Origin: a virus | Direction: 5' to 3' (one strand) | Virus record (IMG/VR): IMGVR_UViG_3300046804_001515 | Span: 1 to 26,878 of that record | Length of the DNA stretch: 26,878 nucleotides | Shown: in pieces, positions 18,153-25,116 of the stretch | Layout of the letters: each line of letters opens with the position of its first letter | Numbering within the stretch: the first letter of the stretch is position 1 | Notes under the pieces: model-generated | The model's input: the letters and a program-made list of their open reading frames with translations, nothing else | What the model was told of the DNA's origin: nothing | Databases searched by the model: none | Made by a program: the position numbers and the translations under genes

Positions 18153-18389
18153 TTAGTTGTTGCGGTCAATATGCTCTAGTAATCGTTCAAGGTAATGGCG
18201 AGCTTTGAGGACATCCTTTACCCCATCTTTATCTTTGTATCTAGCGATGTACTTGATGACGTTGCCACGCAAGAAGCCTTCAAATTCATCTGCGCTCATC
18301 CAAGATTCCATGGCTGTCCACGGCTGAACATCTTTGCTTCGGTAGTGTTCGCCACCGATTTGTGTTTCACTGGCTAGTGGTTTATTCAT
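18153..18389 (-). CDS. DUF3310 family protein
   Basis: A 78-residue protein matching the pattern of DUF3310: GGEHYRSKDVQPWTAME, FLRGNVIKYIARYKDKDGVK and DVLKARHYLERLLEHI. The family is common in phages (sometimes labelled nucleotide-kinase-like); its molecular function is unknown. The HY, GN..KYI.RY.K and KA..YL positions are all present, so it appears complete. The start is preceded by GGAAATCAT and overlaps the end of the 64-residue ORF by 8 bases. Confidence 0.88.
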   Translation of the reverse strand: MNKPLASETQIGGEHYRSKDVQPWTAMESWMSADEFEGFLRGNVIKYIARYKDKDGVKDVLKARHYLERLLEHIDRNN

Positions 18390-18576
18390 ATGATTTCCGT
18401 TTCGGGTCGAGTTCTAAGTGAATCATAAGTTGGACAAGGCGAGACTCCATCCTCGCCAAGCGTCGCTCAATATTGGAAAGGCTGTTCAAGTCGCTTGACT
18501 TGCGGGAGACCGCGCCACTTGTCTCCGAGGGTTTTGATCGAAAGAATCCACTGACGTTGGTAATAGCGTTTAACAT
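18382..18576 (-). CDS. Hypothetical 64-residue protein with C-terminal coiled coil
   Basis: The ORF has a Ser-rich N-terminal half and a helical segment (NSLSNIERRLARMESRLVQL) that could form a coiled coil. Its end overlaps the DUF3310 start by 8 bases, like other genes here. However, its first 110 bases overlap, in another frame, the better-supported 57-residue gene 18467-18640, and its ATG has only a weak purine stretch upstream. Either both are read, or this one starts further inside. No family known. Confidence 0.5.
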   Translation of the reverse strand: MLNAITNVSGFFRSKPSETSGAVSRKSSDLNSLSNIERRLARMESRLVQLMIHLELDPKRKSYE

Positions 18577-18640
18577 GTTTTTCTACTTCATATGATTTAA
18601 ATGTGTTGATTGCTTTGCGCATGAGTTGGTACTCTGTCAT
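18467..18640 (-). CDS. Hypothetical 57-residue basic protein
   Basis: The ORF starts MTEYQLMRKAINTFKSYEVE and continues with KRYYQRQWILSIKTLGDKWR, an aromatic- and basic-rich composition typical of a folded small DNA-associated protein. Its ATG overlaps the upstream stop as ATGA (18637-18640), the dominant junction in this operon. It covers the 60-base hole that the 64-residue ORF leaves open. I recall similar short phage proteins with an RxYQRQW signature but no function. Confidence 0.7.
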   Translation of the reverse strand: MTEYQLMRKAINTFKSYEVEKHVKRYYQRQWILSIKTLGDKWRGLPQVKRLEQPFQY

Positions 18641-19281
18641 ACTTTGGCTCCTGCCATACGTGCACCGACTGCCGCAGCTACGGCATTGTCTGTGTCAATT
18701 TGTTTAAGGAATTCCGATGCCTTGCTGATCTTCTCAGCAGTGCGCTCAGACTTAGCCAACATACGCTCCATGTATGAGTTGGGGATATAGATGCGTACAT
18801 CAGGCCACAGCTTGACTGCCTCGTTAAGTGATTTGCAGTTGTTCAAGAAGTCTCTGATCTGAGACCGAATAGCTTTCCACTTCTTATTGTTCTCGTAGTA
18901 TGCAATGTCACGTTGCACAACTTCTGCAATGATTGGGTGGTCAGCAGGTATGTCAAAGTGTGCTGTATAGGTTGAAGTCTTGGGTGGTGCCGCAGTATTC
19001 ATGGCAGTCTTGATAGCCACCATGGATTTGAGTTCGGTACCATCGTGCAGGAACCTTGTGTTAGCACGAAATTCTTTGTTGTAGACTTTCCAGTCATCAG
19101 GAATTACATCCTTCAGGTGGTAGTGGCTACCCCACAGTAATTGTTCAAGATCGTTGGGTAATGTTTGGTAAGTGACCTCATCAATTGGTTTCTGAATAAG
19201 GTTTGCGTCTGCCTCCTTCATGCGGTTGATTTTGCTCTCGACTTCGTTCATAAGTGATGTGCTAATAGCTACATAAGCCAT
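18637..19281 (-). CDS. Hypothetical protein, 214 residues
   Basis: I use the ATG at 19281 (MAYVAISTSLMNEVESKINR), which has GGAG eight bases upstream; a longer frame to 19332 runs through a dyad and is less likely. The protein is soluble and mixed alpha/beta, with LLWGSHYHLKDVIPDDW near residue 50 and a helical C-terminal third (SERTAEKISKASEFLKQIDT). No cysteine motif, membrane segment or nucleotide site is visible apart from a single Cys. I do not recognise the family. Separated by a 69-base gap from the gene upstream, it may begin a sub-operon. Confidence 0.75.
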   Translation of the reverse strand: MAYVAISTSLMNEVESKINRMKEADANLIQKPIDEVTYQTLPNDLEQLLWGSHYHLKDVIPDDWKVYNKEFRANTRFLHDGTELKSMVAIKTAMNTAAPPKTSTYTAHFDIPADHPIIAEVVQRDIAYYENNKKWKAIRSQIRDFLNNCKSLNEAVKLWPDVRIYIPNSYMERMLAKSERTAEKISKASEFLKQIDTDNAVAAAVGARMAGAKV

Positions 19282-19314
19282 GGTGTTGCTCCGTTTAGTT
19301 AGTAAGTTTAAGTC

Positions 19315-19329
19315 ATTATCCGTGATAAT
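19315..19329. promoter_or_regulatory. Perfect dyad in a short intergenic gap
   Basis: ATTATC (19315-19320) and GATAAT (19324-19329) form a 6-bp perfect inverted repeat with a 3-base loop, about 35 bases upstream of the ATG at 19281. The gap 19282-19350 is one of few non-coding gaps in this operon. It could be a small operator or a -10-like element (GATAAT on the minus strand); no convincing -35 was found. Confidence 0.35.
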
Positions 19330-19350
19330 CAATAGGGACTAACCCCAAGA

Positions 19351-19740
19351 TTAATAATAAATTGAATGCCTAACGAGAGACATTCCATTTGTCAGGACTG
19401 TGTCTTTGTAGAGTTGCAGTCGCATCTCTGGTGTGTAATGCACCCACTGTCCTTCGTAGTAGCCACTAAGGTTCGGTGCTGAAGCATTGTTCAGACCTAG
19501 CTTAACGACTTTCTCTGCGTCCTTCCCTGTGGGGTTGGAGTAGTTGATATCTTTAGCGCTTACTGTATGGATGACATTCATGCCTGCCATTTGAAGCTTA
19601 AAGAGATGATCGAACGAACCCAAGCGGAGCATGACCTTGGTTAACTTGTACAGCACCGCAGTCTTTGCTCTCGCTTCATTGAATTGCTGTTCGCTTATGA
19701 CCCGATCAAGACTCGAGTTCGAAGTGGACGTTTTCACCAT
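19351..19740 (-). CDS. Hypothetical 129-residue protein downstream of VWA gene
   Basis: The start at 19740 (MVKTSTSNSSLDRVISEQQF) gives a 35-base overlap with the end of the VWA/metallopeptidase gene; the Shine-Dalgarno there is weak, so the start is uncertain. The frame contains a helical segment (ARAKTAVLYKLTKVMLRLGS), then a mixed region with NLSGYYEGQWVHYTPEMRLQ. The family is unknown. Overlap suggests joint production with the VWA protein, so it may belong to that module. Confidence 0.65.
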   Translation of the reverse strand: MVKTSTSNSSLDRVISEQQFNEARAKTAVLYKLTKVMLRLGSFDHLFKLQMAGMNVIHTVSAKDINYSNPTGKDAEKVVKLGLNNASAPNLSGYYEGQWVHYTPEMRLQLYKDTVLTNGMSLVRHSIYY

Positions 19741-20821
19741 AAGGCGCTTCGATCTCGCTACTAATACACCACACGACAGGGAAGCTAGGTTCACTTGCAA
19801 AGTCTGTGTAGCTATCGGTCAGACAGACAAACACATCGGGGTCGATGCCTTGGTCAGCACAGTAATCAAAGCCTGCAGGCATATGGGTACCGCCACCTGA
19901 ATAGAACTCGAGGCTGACTTCTTCGCCACAATCGAACTCTTGGTGCTTGACTACCTCAGTGTCGGTGTACAAGACATGAACCTTGGATGGTCTGCACTGC
20001 TCGATGATGCGTGATAGGTGACCATTGTAGTGATCAAGCTCAACCTTAGAGATGGACCCAGACACATCGACTTGCACAACAAGTTCACCCATCTGCGGTA
20101 GCTTATCTACGCTAGGCAAGTACACATCAGCAAAGCGACGATTGGGTCTACGCCATGATTGGCCTTGATTCACACGAGATACACAGTGCTTCTCGAGAAT
20201 CTCATACCATGGGGTCTTAGACTCGAGCATACCTGCAACCATATCCTGTAACTTGGCGGACAGCTTACCGCGCATCTTGGCGGCTTGTGCAGCTTCAGCG
20301 ATCTCGATCTTGATCTGACCCTCGAGTTCACGCACCTCATCTTGGGTCAGTGGTTTGCCACTTTCGCCATCACCATAGATCACATCATCACCAGTGCCAT
20401 CGTTGGTTGGTCCGTCACCATCATTACCATCGGGCAAGTTGTCATAGATGTTCTCGACTGTATCGTCTTTGGAACCCTTCATGTCCACAGTGTTGGGGAT
20501 ACGCTGACCTACATTGCTATCGTCTAGCATGTCGTTAATCCAAGCGTCACCTGCATAGTTCCACTTCTTACGATTACGGCTACCGACACGCAGTGCATGC
20601 TGACCAATAACGTGACCGACCTCGTGGCATAAGCCCCACACCACTTGAGGAACAGTGAGCCCCTCGATGAAGTCAGGGTTGATGTAGATACGCGCCCTTG
20701 CGTCCACTGCCAGTGTTGGGATATCACGTGTGATAACCATGGGGCGTTTAAGTAGGATGCTTGCCCAGAATGGATGGTCAAGTACGATTTGTGCTTTGGC
20801 TTTGTCTAGTTTGGTTGTCAT
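19706..20821 (-). CDS. Metallopeptidase-like plus VWA-like protein (DUF2201 type), MoxR partner
   Basis: A 371-residue two-domain protein. The N-terminal domain has GLCHEVGHVIGQHALR (HEVGH at 66-70, His75) followed by a YAGDAWIN segment, matching the zincin-like N-terminal domain of DUF2201 proteins. A Gly/Asp-rich linker (130-152) precedes helices and a VWA-like domain with the metal-site sequence VDVSGSIS (251-258), then VLYTDTEV and FVCLTDSYTD. Such proteins pair with MoxR AAA+ ATPases (gene 22909-23913 here) and are thought to act as metal-dependent chaperone or insertion systems. N4-like phages carry a comparable ATPase/VWA pair of unclear function. Whether it cleaves peptides is unknown; the HExxH residues look intact. 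It starts after AAAGG, two bases from the upstream stop. Confidence 0.88.
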   Translation of the reverse strand: MTTKLDKAKAQIVLDHPFWASILLKRPMVITRDIPTLAVDARARIYINPDFIEGLTVPQVVWGLCHEVGHVIGQHALRVGSRNRKKWNYAGDAWINDMLDDSNVGQRIPNTVDMKGSKDDTVENIYDNLPDGNDGDGPTNDGTGDDVIYGDGESGKPLTQDEVRELEGQIKIEIAEAAQAAKMRGKLSAKLQDMVAGMLESKTPWYEILEKHCVSRVNQGQSWRRPNRRFADVYLPSVDKLPQMGELVVQVDVSGSISKVELDHYNGHLSRIIEQCRPSKVHVLYTDTEVVKHQEFDCGEEVSLEFYSGGGTHMPAGFDYCADQGIDPDVFVCLTDSYTDFASEPSFPVVWCISSEIEAPYGENVHFELES

Positions 20822-20823
20822 GA

Positions 20824-21381
20824 TTAACCTTTAGTTATGTTGAATGTAAATACTTCATTGCGATCAACTGCTTCGCAAATCCGATACGCTTTGTCCAATT
20901 CTTCTTGGCTTCTTATTAGTGGGGTGATCTCTCGTGCCTTCTTCGCATTGACTACGTTGAAGAAGTTGTAGTCATATGCGTGCTTCTCAAACAACTGCTC
21001 GATCTCATGTGATACCTTCTTGGCACGCCATGTGTTGTACGATTGGTCGCCATGCTCCATACGCCAAGCGGCAAAGTCACCCATGATGAGTGCATGTATC
21101 TCATTCATCTGTGTGGTATTTAGGTTCTCACCTTGGGCATCATTGCTGCCATAGCTTCGCCTTATGTACATGCCATAGTGGTCAGCCAGTCCCTTGGCTA
21201 GAGTAACAGCCACCGATGAGTAGCCACCGCGTGCTACGCCCTCCATGATCATTCGCTTGACTGAATTCTTCATGCGAACAGTCCACCCTGCGGGGTCAAC
21301 GTGTGTAATGATGGAAGCCCCAGGAAGTTTACTGAGTCGGGCAACATCCCAGTAACTCATGTTTTGGTTGTGTATAGTCAT
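20824..21381 (-). CDS. Hypothetical 185-residue protein in MoxR/VWA block
   Basis: A soluble, mainly helical protein with a short repeated pattern of aromatic residues (YWDVARLSKLPG, DFAAWRMEHGDQSYNTW) and a basic stretch (WTVRMKNSVKRMIMEGVARG). I see no catalytic motif and know no family. It starts in an ATGA overlap with the small membrane-protein gene and ends three bases from the VWA-protein ATG. Position suggests it serves the ATPase/VWA module, for example as an adaptor; this is inference. Confidence 0.75.
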   Translation of the reverse strand: MTIHNQNMSYWDVARLSKLPGASIITHVDPAGWTVRMKNSVKRMIMEGVARGGYSSVAVTLAKGLADHYGMYIRRSYGSNDAQGENLNTTQMNEIHALIMGDFAAWRMEHGDQSYNTWRAKKVSHEIEQLFEKHAYDYNFFNVVNAKKAREITPLIRSQEELDKAYRICEAVDRNEVFTFNITKG

Positions 21382-21584
21382 ACTTTTTCCTTAGTTACGA
21401 TCACTTCGATGGTGTCGTTGTTGCGTTTGATTGTCAGTTCCTTGTCTGCAACACCTGCGATGATGCGTGATAGGTGCCACAGTAGCTCATCTTGAGTTTC
21501 GTTGCGGATGCGTTGCTTGAAGTACATGATTGCCACCCCAAGAAACGCTCCGATCAGTATGAGTTCAAAGTCTGAGAAGATCAT
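21378..21584 (-). CDS. Small single-pass membrane protein
   Basis: A 68-residue protein whose residues 6-22 (FELILIGAFLGVAIMYF) form one transmembrane helix near the N terminus. A basic KQRIRNE boundary predicts a cytoplasmic C-terminal domain by the positive-inside rule. The remainder is helical, then beta (LTIKRNNDTIEVIVTKE). ATGA overlaps link it at both ends, within the MoxR/VWA block, so it might anchor that complex to the inner membrane. It carries one copy of the GTGATAGGTG motif. Function unknown. Confidence 0.78.
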   Translation of the reverse strand: MIFSDFELILIGAFLGVAIMYFKQRIRNETQDELLWHLSRIIAGVADKELTIKRNNDTIEVIVTKEKV

Positions 21585-22483
21585 GGTTGTCCGTACAGTG
21601 CACCCATCTGCTGTGCAATATAGTCAAGCTTCTTAGCGGCTTGTTCACGAACGACTGGTGACTCACGCAGTACTTCTTTGTTGTCAGCGAATAGAGTGAC
21701 AGCCTCACCGATGACGCGGGCCATCTCAGCTACATCACTATCTCCACCAACATTGAGCCGCTTAGCCATCTCAACACCCTCGATCACATTCTGAATGGCA
21801 GAGTCTCGGAAGATAGCGCCATCAGTACCGATTGGTTTGTTAAGTTTATCGACCAAGTGTTTCAGTGGTTCCATCATCTTCTTAATGACTTCACCACGAG
21901 CCCGAACAGCCACATCTTGCATCGATGCCTCGAACGCTTGCTTGTCCTCATCGCTGATATCGAACAGGAAGTGACTTGCTTGTGGCAGTGGGGTAAAGCG
22001 TAGGTCATGTCCAATACGTGCTTGGAACTCTTCAGCAGTTGGATAGTCCGATGGGCTTGGTGCTACATACCTCGCAGGTTTAACCTTACCCGTATCGGCG
22101 AGCAGTCTAGATTGCACATCAAGTGCCACATACTTGTCATAGTCAGGCATGATGAGTGCCATGTATGTATCAACTTCAGCCATCAAGCTACGCATACTCT
22201 GCGTGTACTCGAAGTACTGTTCGTTGGGCAGTAGCCTTGGACCTTTGTCAATGTATGGCAATGTGCGCGATTTGTGATAGGTGTATATTTCACTGGCCTT
22301 GGCAAGCAGTCGATTGACTGGATTGTTCGGGTCACGAAATAGTTTCTTGTTTACCACGAATGCGGTATCACCCAATTCAGATTGCAGGTACTCCTCTGCC
22401 ATCATGTCGCGTGTTGTTAAGTTGGCTCTGCGTGTGGTCAGCTTGACCAACATCGCCTTATCTGCCAGTGTAGTTAATTGCAT
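21581..22483 (-). CDS. Hypothetical 300-residue protein in MoxR/VWA block
   Basis: I use the second of two adjacent ATGs (22483, MQLTTLADKAMLVKLTTRRA) because AAGGAG lies seven bases upstream; the frame could run to 22570 but that would overlap the preceding gene by more than 100 bases. The protein is soluble and helical throughout, with Tyr/Leu-rich segments around 70-110 and a C-terminal part rich in charged helices (EVLRESPVVREQAAKKLDYI). No nucleotide-binding or catalytic motif is apparent, and I know no family. It is followed by the membrane protein through an ATGA overlap. Confidence 0.78.
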   Translation of the reverse strand: MQLTTLADKAMLVKLTTRRANLTTRDMMAEEYLQSELGDTAFVVNKKLFRDPNNPVNRLLAKASEIYTYHKSRTLPYIDKGPRLLPNEQYFEYTQSMRSLMAEVDTYMALIMPDYDKYVALDVQSRLLADTGKVKPARYVAPSPSDYPTAEEFQARIGHDLRFTPLPQASHFLFDISDEDKQAFEASMQDVAVRARGEVIKKMMEPLKHLVDKLNKPIGTDGAIFRDSAIQNVIEGVEMAKRLNVGGDSDVAEMARVIGEAVTLFADNKEVLRESPVVREQAAKKLDYIAQQMGALYGQP

Positions 22484-22901
22484 CATCGCTCTCCTTGTTA
22501 AATAAGTAATTACCAGTAGTGGCTTCACCCACATGTATCTCACGAGTGATGTATACATCTGTCGGGTCATCCCCGAATCTGTCTATTTCAACATCGTCTT
22601 CCTCCTCACCCACATGAAGACGAGTCCCTGATAACCTAGGGTTCCCGCTCCAGTGTGTCCACAGACGCTCTAACCACTGAATGTCTGTGTAGCTTGAGTA
22701 CCATTTCCAGCCCTCAAATTCAAATTTAATATATGCGGCTATGTTGTCGCCATGTCTCGCTTTGTAAACTTCAAACGCATCGAACCCTAAGTCAGCCGAC
22801 CCCGCAGGGACGGGGTAGTTCATTCGTGCGCTCACCATTGCGGCAGTGATATCTTCCACAGTGCCGCGTATCAGCCATACGCCATCAGTTCTGTACCCCA
22901 T
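22458..22901 (-). CDS. Hypothetical 147-residue acidic protein next to MoxR ATPase
   Basis: The protein starts MGYRTDGVWLIRGTVEDITA after GAGGCAATC, seven bases from the end of the ATPase gene. The middle contains AAYIKFEFEGWKWYSSYTDI and the C-terminal third is acidic (VGEEEDDVEIDRFGDDPTDV). Its end overlaps the following gene by 26 bases. The alternating strands suggest an alpha/beta fold. No recognised family. It could be a substrate or adaptor of the ATPase, judged from location only. Confidence 0.75.
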   Translation of the reverse strand: MGYRTDGVWLIRGTVEDITAAMVSARMNYPVPAGSADLGFDAFEVYKARHGDNIAAYIKFEFEGWKWYSSYTDIQWLERLWTHWSGNPRLSGTRLHVGEEEDDVEIDRFGDDPTDVYITREIHVGEATTGNYLFNKESDDAINYTGR

Positions 22902-22908
22902 GATTGCC

Positions 22909-23913
22909 TCACAGTAAGACGTTGGCGTTCTTCACAGCCCACTGCATGAATGCCTTGGTGTTGCGAATCTCGGGTTTAAGTTTCTGTGCATCGAAGATAC
23001 ACATCACTTGGAAGTCAGCAGGCATGCGGTCAACATACTCAGCGACTCGGTCAAAGTTATCCTTGGATACTTTGTGTGCCAATGCACCAGTCAATGCATA
23101 CAGCACAGCAGGGTCAGTTGGTACAGCCGCTTTGGATGGATTGAGCAAGATACCCTCGATGTTGGGCAAGTTCTCAAAGATACGCTTGAAGCCTGTGTAC
23201 TCAGCAGCCGCACCCTCACCCACACAGCCAGCGATGTTGCTGAAGTAGAGATCGGATGAGAGTGATGTGTCCACCTCATTGGCAAACTCCCAAGTCCGTG
23301 GTGTTGGATTGATGTTGCGATTGGGGTCGAAGTCAGACAATAGGTTGGGTCTAAAGCGAATGAACTGAATCAGCTCAACTGCAATGTTGTTCTCCAATGC
23401 CCATGCACACCAGTCGTCTAGGTTCTCGTCATACTGTAACTCTTGCATACGATTGGATAGCTTGGTAGTCATGCGATTGGCACCAGACTTGTCCGATGTA
23501 CGATTACCTGATGCAATGATGTGTAGCTTGGGGTGCAACTTGAGCTCGCCAGCATAGTGATCCAAGATCACACGACACATGGGGTTCTGCATCGGTTGGG
23601 GTGCATCGGATAGCTCCTCGATGATGAGCGCACATGGCATGTCTGTACCATCGTCACGGATACGATAGAACTCGGGCATCGGTATCCACTTGGCTACATC
23701 GTTGTCAGTGCGTGGTACGCCCATAATGTCCACTGGGTCGCGAAGTGATGGATTGAACTCCGTCACACGCTCAGGTGGGATGCCAAGTTCTTTGATGATG
23801 TCACGACATAGCGCAGACTTGCCGCCCCCAGGTTTGCCAGTGATGTAGGGAACAAGTCGGTTACCCTTGGCGAAGTTAGCTAGGACAGATGTTTTGATAT
23901 CTGAATATTTCAT
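22909..23913 (-). CDS. MoxR-type AAA+ ATPase
   Basis: A 334-residue AAA+ protein. Walker A is TGKPGGGKSAL (GKPGGGKS 26-33), Walker B is CALIIEELSDA (Glu99/Glu100), sensor 1 is IIASGNRTS (132-140, Asn137), with the arginine-finger-like segment KLSNRMQEL after it. FNPSLRDPVDIMGVP before Walker B is typical of MoxR proteins, which work with VWA-domain partners to remodel or activate target complexes. The matching VWA-zincin gene lies four genes downstream. The Shine-Dalgarno is weak (GAAAGC). No N-terminal extra domain. The natural target in phage infection is unknown. Confidence 0.9.
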   Translation of the reverse strand: MKYSDIKTSVLANFAKGNRLVPYITGKPGGGKSALCRDIIKELGIPPERVTEFNPSLRDPVDIMGVPRTDNDVAKWIPMPEFYRIRDDGTDMPCALIIEELSDAPQPMQNPMCRVILDHYAGELKLHPKLHIIASGNRTSDKSGANRMTTKLSNRMQELQYDENLDDWCAWALENNIAVELIQFIRFRPNLLSDFDPNRNINPTPRTWEFANEVDTSLSSDLYFSNIAGCVGEGAAAEYTGFKRIFENLPNIEGILLNPSKAAVPTDPAVLYALTGALAHKVSKDNFDRVAEYVDRMPADFQVMCIFDAQKLKPEIRNTKAFMQWAVKNANVLL

Positions 23914-23922
23914 GGTTTGCTT

Positions 23923-24003
23923 TCAGTAAGTTGTGCCCGTAGGCGTTGAGATACGCACAAGTTCTACGCTTGTGTTCCAAATAATAGGGGAGTTGAGGCT
24001 CAT
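23923..24003 (-). CDS. Possible 26-residue peptide; frame continues upstream as a Gly-Pro-Thr repeat
   Basis: In the 149-base gap before the MoxR gene, one minus-strand frame is open from 24081 to a stop at 23923. Its upstream part reads GPTGPTGPRLQSNGSTGPTG, a collagen-like pattern, but the only ATG is at 24003, after the repeats. Translation of the repeats would need a -1 frameshift near the end of the gene at 24063-24344 or a non-standard start. I give the ATG-started part as a weak call. Confidence 0.25.
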   Translation of the reverse strand: MSLNSPIIWNTSVELVRISTPTGTTY

Positions 24004-24040
24004 ACCGGTTGGACCCGTTGAGCCATTTGATTGAAGTCGT

Positions 24041-24063
24041 GGACCAGTTGGACCAGTTGGACC
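24041..24063. repeat. Tandem 9-bp repeat GGACCAGTT
   Basis: GGACCAGTT is present twice head to tail (24041-24058), followed by GGACC; a related GGACCCGTT lies at 24011-24019. On the minus strand it encodes Gly-Pro-Thr units in one frame. It falls at the end of the gene 24063-24344, in an otherwise tightly packed operon. Confidence 0.8.
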
Positions 24064-24344
24064 TATTGACTTTGATCGAACCTACGTTTGACTAGGATAG
24101 CTTTCCAAGTCTCGTTGAAGCTTTCCAGTACTTGTGTGTACGCTTTGGATGGGTCTTGGTTTAACTTCACGGTCTCCAATAGAACAAGTCCATTAAGAGA
24201 ACCAAGATCGCTACTGCTAATAGAACGCGCTCGAACTTTTGCCATGCTGTGTGCATTGGTTGCCTCCGTGATAGGTGATTGGTTTACTCGTGCTCTAGCT
24301 TTGGCACGTTCATCTAGTTCATATTGCTCTGCTCGTCTGCTCAT
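24063..24344 (-). CDS. Hypothetical 93-residue charged protein
   Basis: The protein begins MSRRAEQYELDERAKARARV, a strongly charged helix, and has a C-terminal helical segment (KAYTQVLESFNETWKAILVK). It starts in an ATGA overlap with the preceding gene (24341-24344), which fixes the start. No family or motif recognised. Its stop is directly followed by the tandem GGACCAGTT repeat and the open collagen-like frame, so its C terminus deserves care. Confidence 0.72.
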   Translation of the reverse strand: MSRRAEQYELDERAKARARVNQSPITEATNAHSMAKVRARSISSSDLGSLNGLVLLETVKLNQDPSKAYTQVLESFNETWKAILVKRRFDQSQ

Positions 24345-24613
24345 GGATACCTCCGCAGTGATCTAATGAATGAATCACCATTACGCTCATTGATGTACGC
24401 CAGTTTGATCTCTAGCCCCTTGGCTTCCATTGCGTTCATGAAGGTTGACATGTCGCAGTCCTCCTCTAGGTATACATCGTTGCCTCTAATATAAGAGTAG
24501 CCACTGATTTTATCTGCGATGCCAAGTTCTTTGAGCTCGTCTAGCTTGACATGTAACCAGCCGTGCCCTGGATCGGAATAAAAGTCATAGGTAAGTGATG
24601 TGATTGTGTTCAT
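24341..24613 (-). CDS. Conserved small protein with YSDPGHGWLHV signature
   Basis: A 90-residue protein; the ATG at 24613 is preferred to 24646 because it forms an ATGA overlap with the upstream stop. The segments YDFYSDPGHGWLHVKLDELK and YSYIRGNDVYLEEDCDMSTF match a protein type I remember from phages and bacterial mobile elements; no function is known. The fold appears alpha/beta and the protein looks complete, ending in an Arg-rich IRSLRRYP. Confidence 0.82.
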   Translation of the reverse strand: MNTITSLTYDFYSDPGHGWLHVKLDELKELGIADKISGYSYIRGNDVYLEEDCDMSTFMNAMEAKGLEIKLAYINERNGDSFIRSLRRYP

Positions 24614-24792
24614 AATAGTCTCGTTATCTTCCAAAGTTGATTCCATGTTGCGAACTTGCCATACTTGTCATAGTAGCGATACGCTTCGCACACTATGCAT
24701 CCTTGTTCGTATGATTTGCATCGGTTACCAATGCTTGGTGGTCCGCCCGTCTTGCGATAGGCTTTGCGTTTAAGTCGTTTGCTTATCTTCAT
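24610..24792 (-). CDS. Hypothetical 60-residue basic protein with cysteine pair
   Basis: The N-terminal third is very basic (MKISKRLKRKAYRKTGGPPS) and the centre has Cys in RCKSYEQGCIVCEAYRYYDK, a possible zinc knuckle with CIVC. Start after GAGGTGAACG; it overlaps the 42-residue gene by 23 bases and the next gene by ATGA. A nucleic-acid-binding role is plausible from composition but unproven. Confidence 0.75.
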   Translation of the reverse strand: MKISKRLKRKAYRKTGGPPSIGNRCKSYEQGCIVCEAYRYYDKYGKFATWNQLWKITRLL

Positions 24793-24898
24793 CGTTCACC
24801 TCTATGCGTAGGATTCGTATGCCTTCAAAGATTTCCACGATTTCGTATTCGATGTCATGGTCATCCAGTAATTTGTACAGTTCTTCGGGTGTCATCAT
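24770..24898 (-). CDS. 42-residue acidic micro-protein
   Basis: The ORF begins MMTPEELYKLLDDHDIEYEI and continues with FEGIRILRIEV before a short acidic tail. It starts with GGAGGCAA before the ATG and an ATGA overlap with the zinc-finger gene upstream. The helix-then-strands layout (EELYKLLDDHDIEYEIVEIF) looks like a small folded domain, and I recall similar short phage proteins. No function known. Confidence 0.78.
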   Translation of the reverse strand: MMTPEELYKLLDDHDIEYEIVEIFEGIRILRIEVNDEDKQTT

Positions 24899-25116
24899 TT
24901 GCCTCCTTTGTGAGATGAGTTGAGATTGACCAGTAGTGATAAGTCAGTTACCACGATGTAGTTTGACTTGGGCATGGGCACGATGGTGTGCTTCTGTTGC
25001 TTAGCAATCTTTTCAGCACATTCCATACAGGTCGGGCGTGATAGGTGTTTGCGATGTGGCTCGACACGAACTGCATAGCAGTGTGTACATATAGGTAAGT
25101 GATAGTCTTCACTCAT
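24895..25116 (-). CDS. Small zinc-finger protein
   Basis: The 73-residue protein has ICTHCYAVRV and PTCMECAEKI, a four-cysteine zinc finger, followed by HTIVPMPKSNYIVVTD, a strand pattern I recognise from other phage zinc-finger proteins of unknown function. Its start lies inside the end of the small membrane-protein gene (8-base overlap) and its stop overlaps the next gene by ATGA. It holds one GTGATAGGTG motif. It might be a transcription or replication modulator, which is inference. Confidence 0.78.
   Translation of the reverse strand: MSEDYHLPICTHCYAVRVEPHRKHLSRPTCMECAEKIAKQQKHTIVPMPKSNYIVVTDLSLLVNLNSSHKGGK

Larger units (their letters stand above)
16565..25047 (-). repeat. Dispersed asymmetric motif GTGATAGGTG (minus strand CACCTATCAC)
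   Basis: Exact copies lie at 18059-18068, 20011-20020, 21467-21476, 22274-22283, 24268-24277 and 25038-25047, with a 9-base match at 16565-16573. The copies at 20002-20020 and 21458-21476 share 19 bases. All lie within leftward genes in the same orientation, but in different codon phases (HLSR, SPIT, TYH). A TGATAGGTGACGG also occurs at 5802-5814 in the rightward gene, matching 18060-18072. Confidence 0.8.

Noticed and set aside
21581-22570. Long 329-codon version of the unknown gene
   Set aside because: The first 29 residues overlap the preceding gene, while an AAGGAG sits before the ATGs at 22483-22486.
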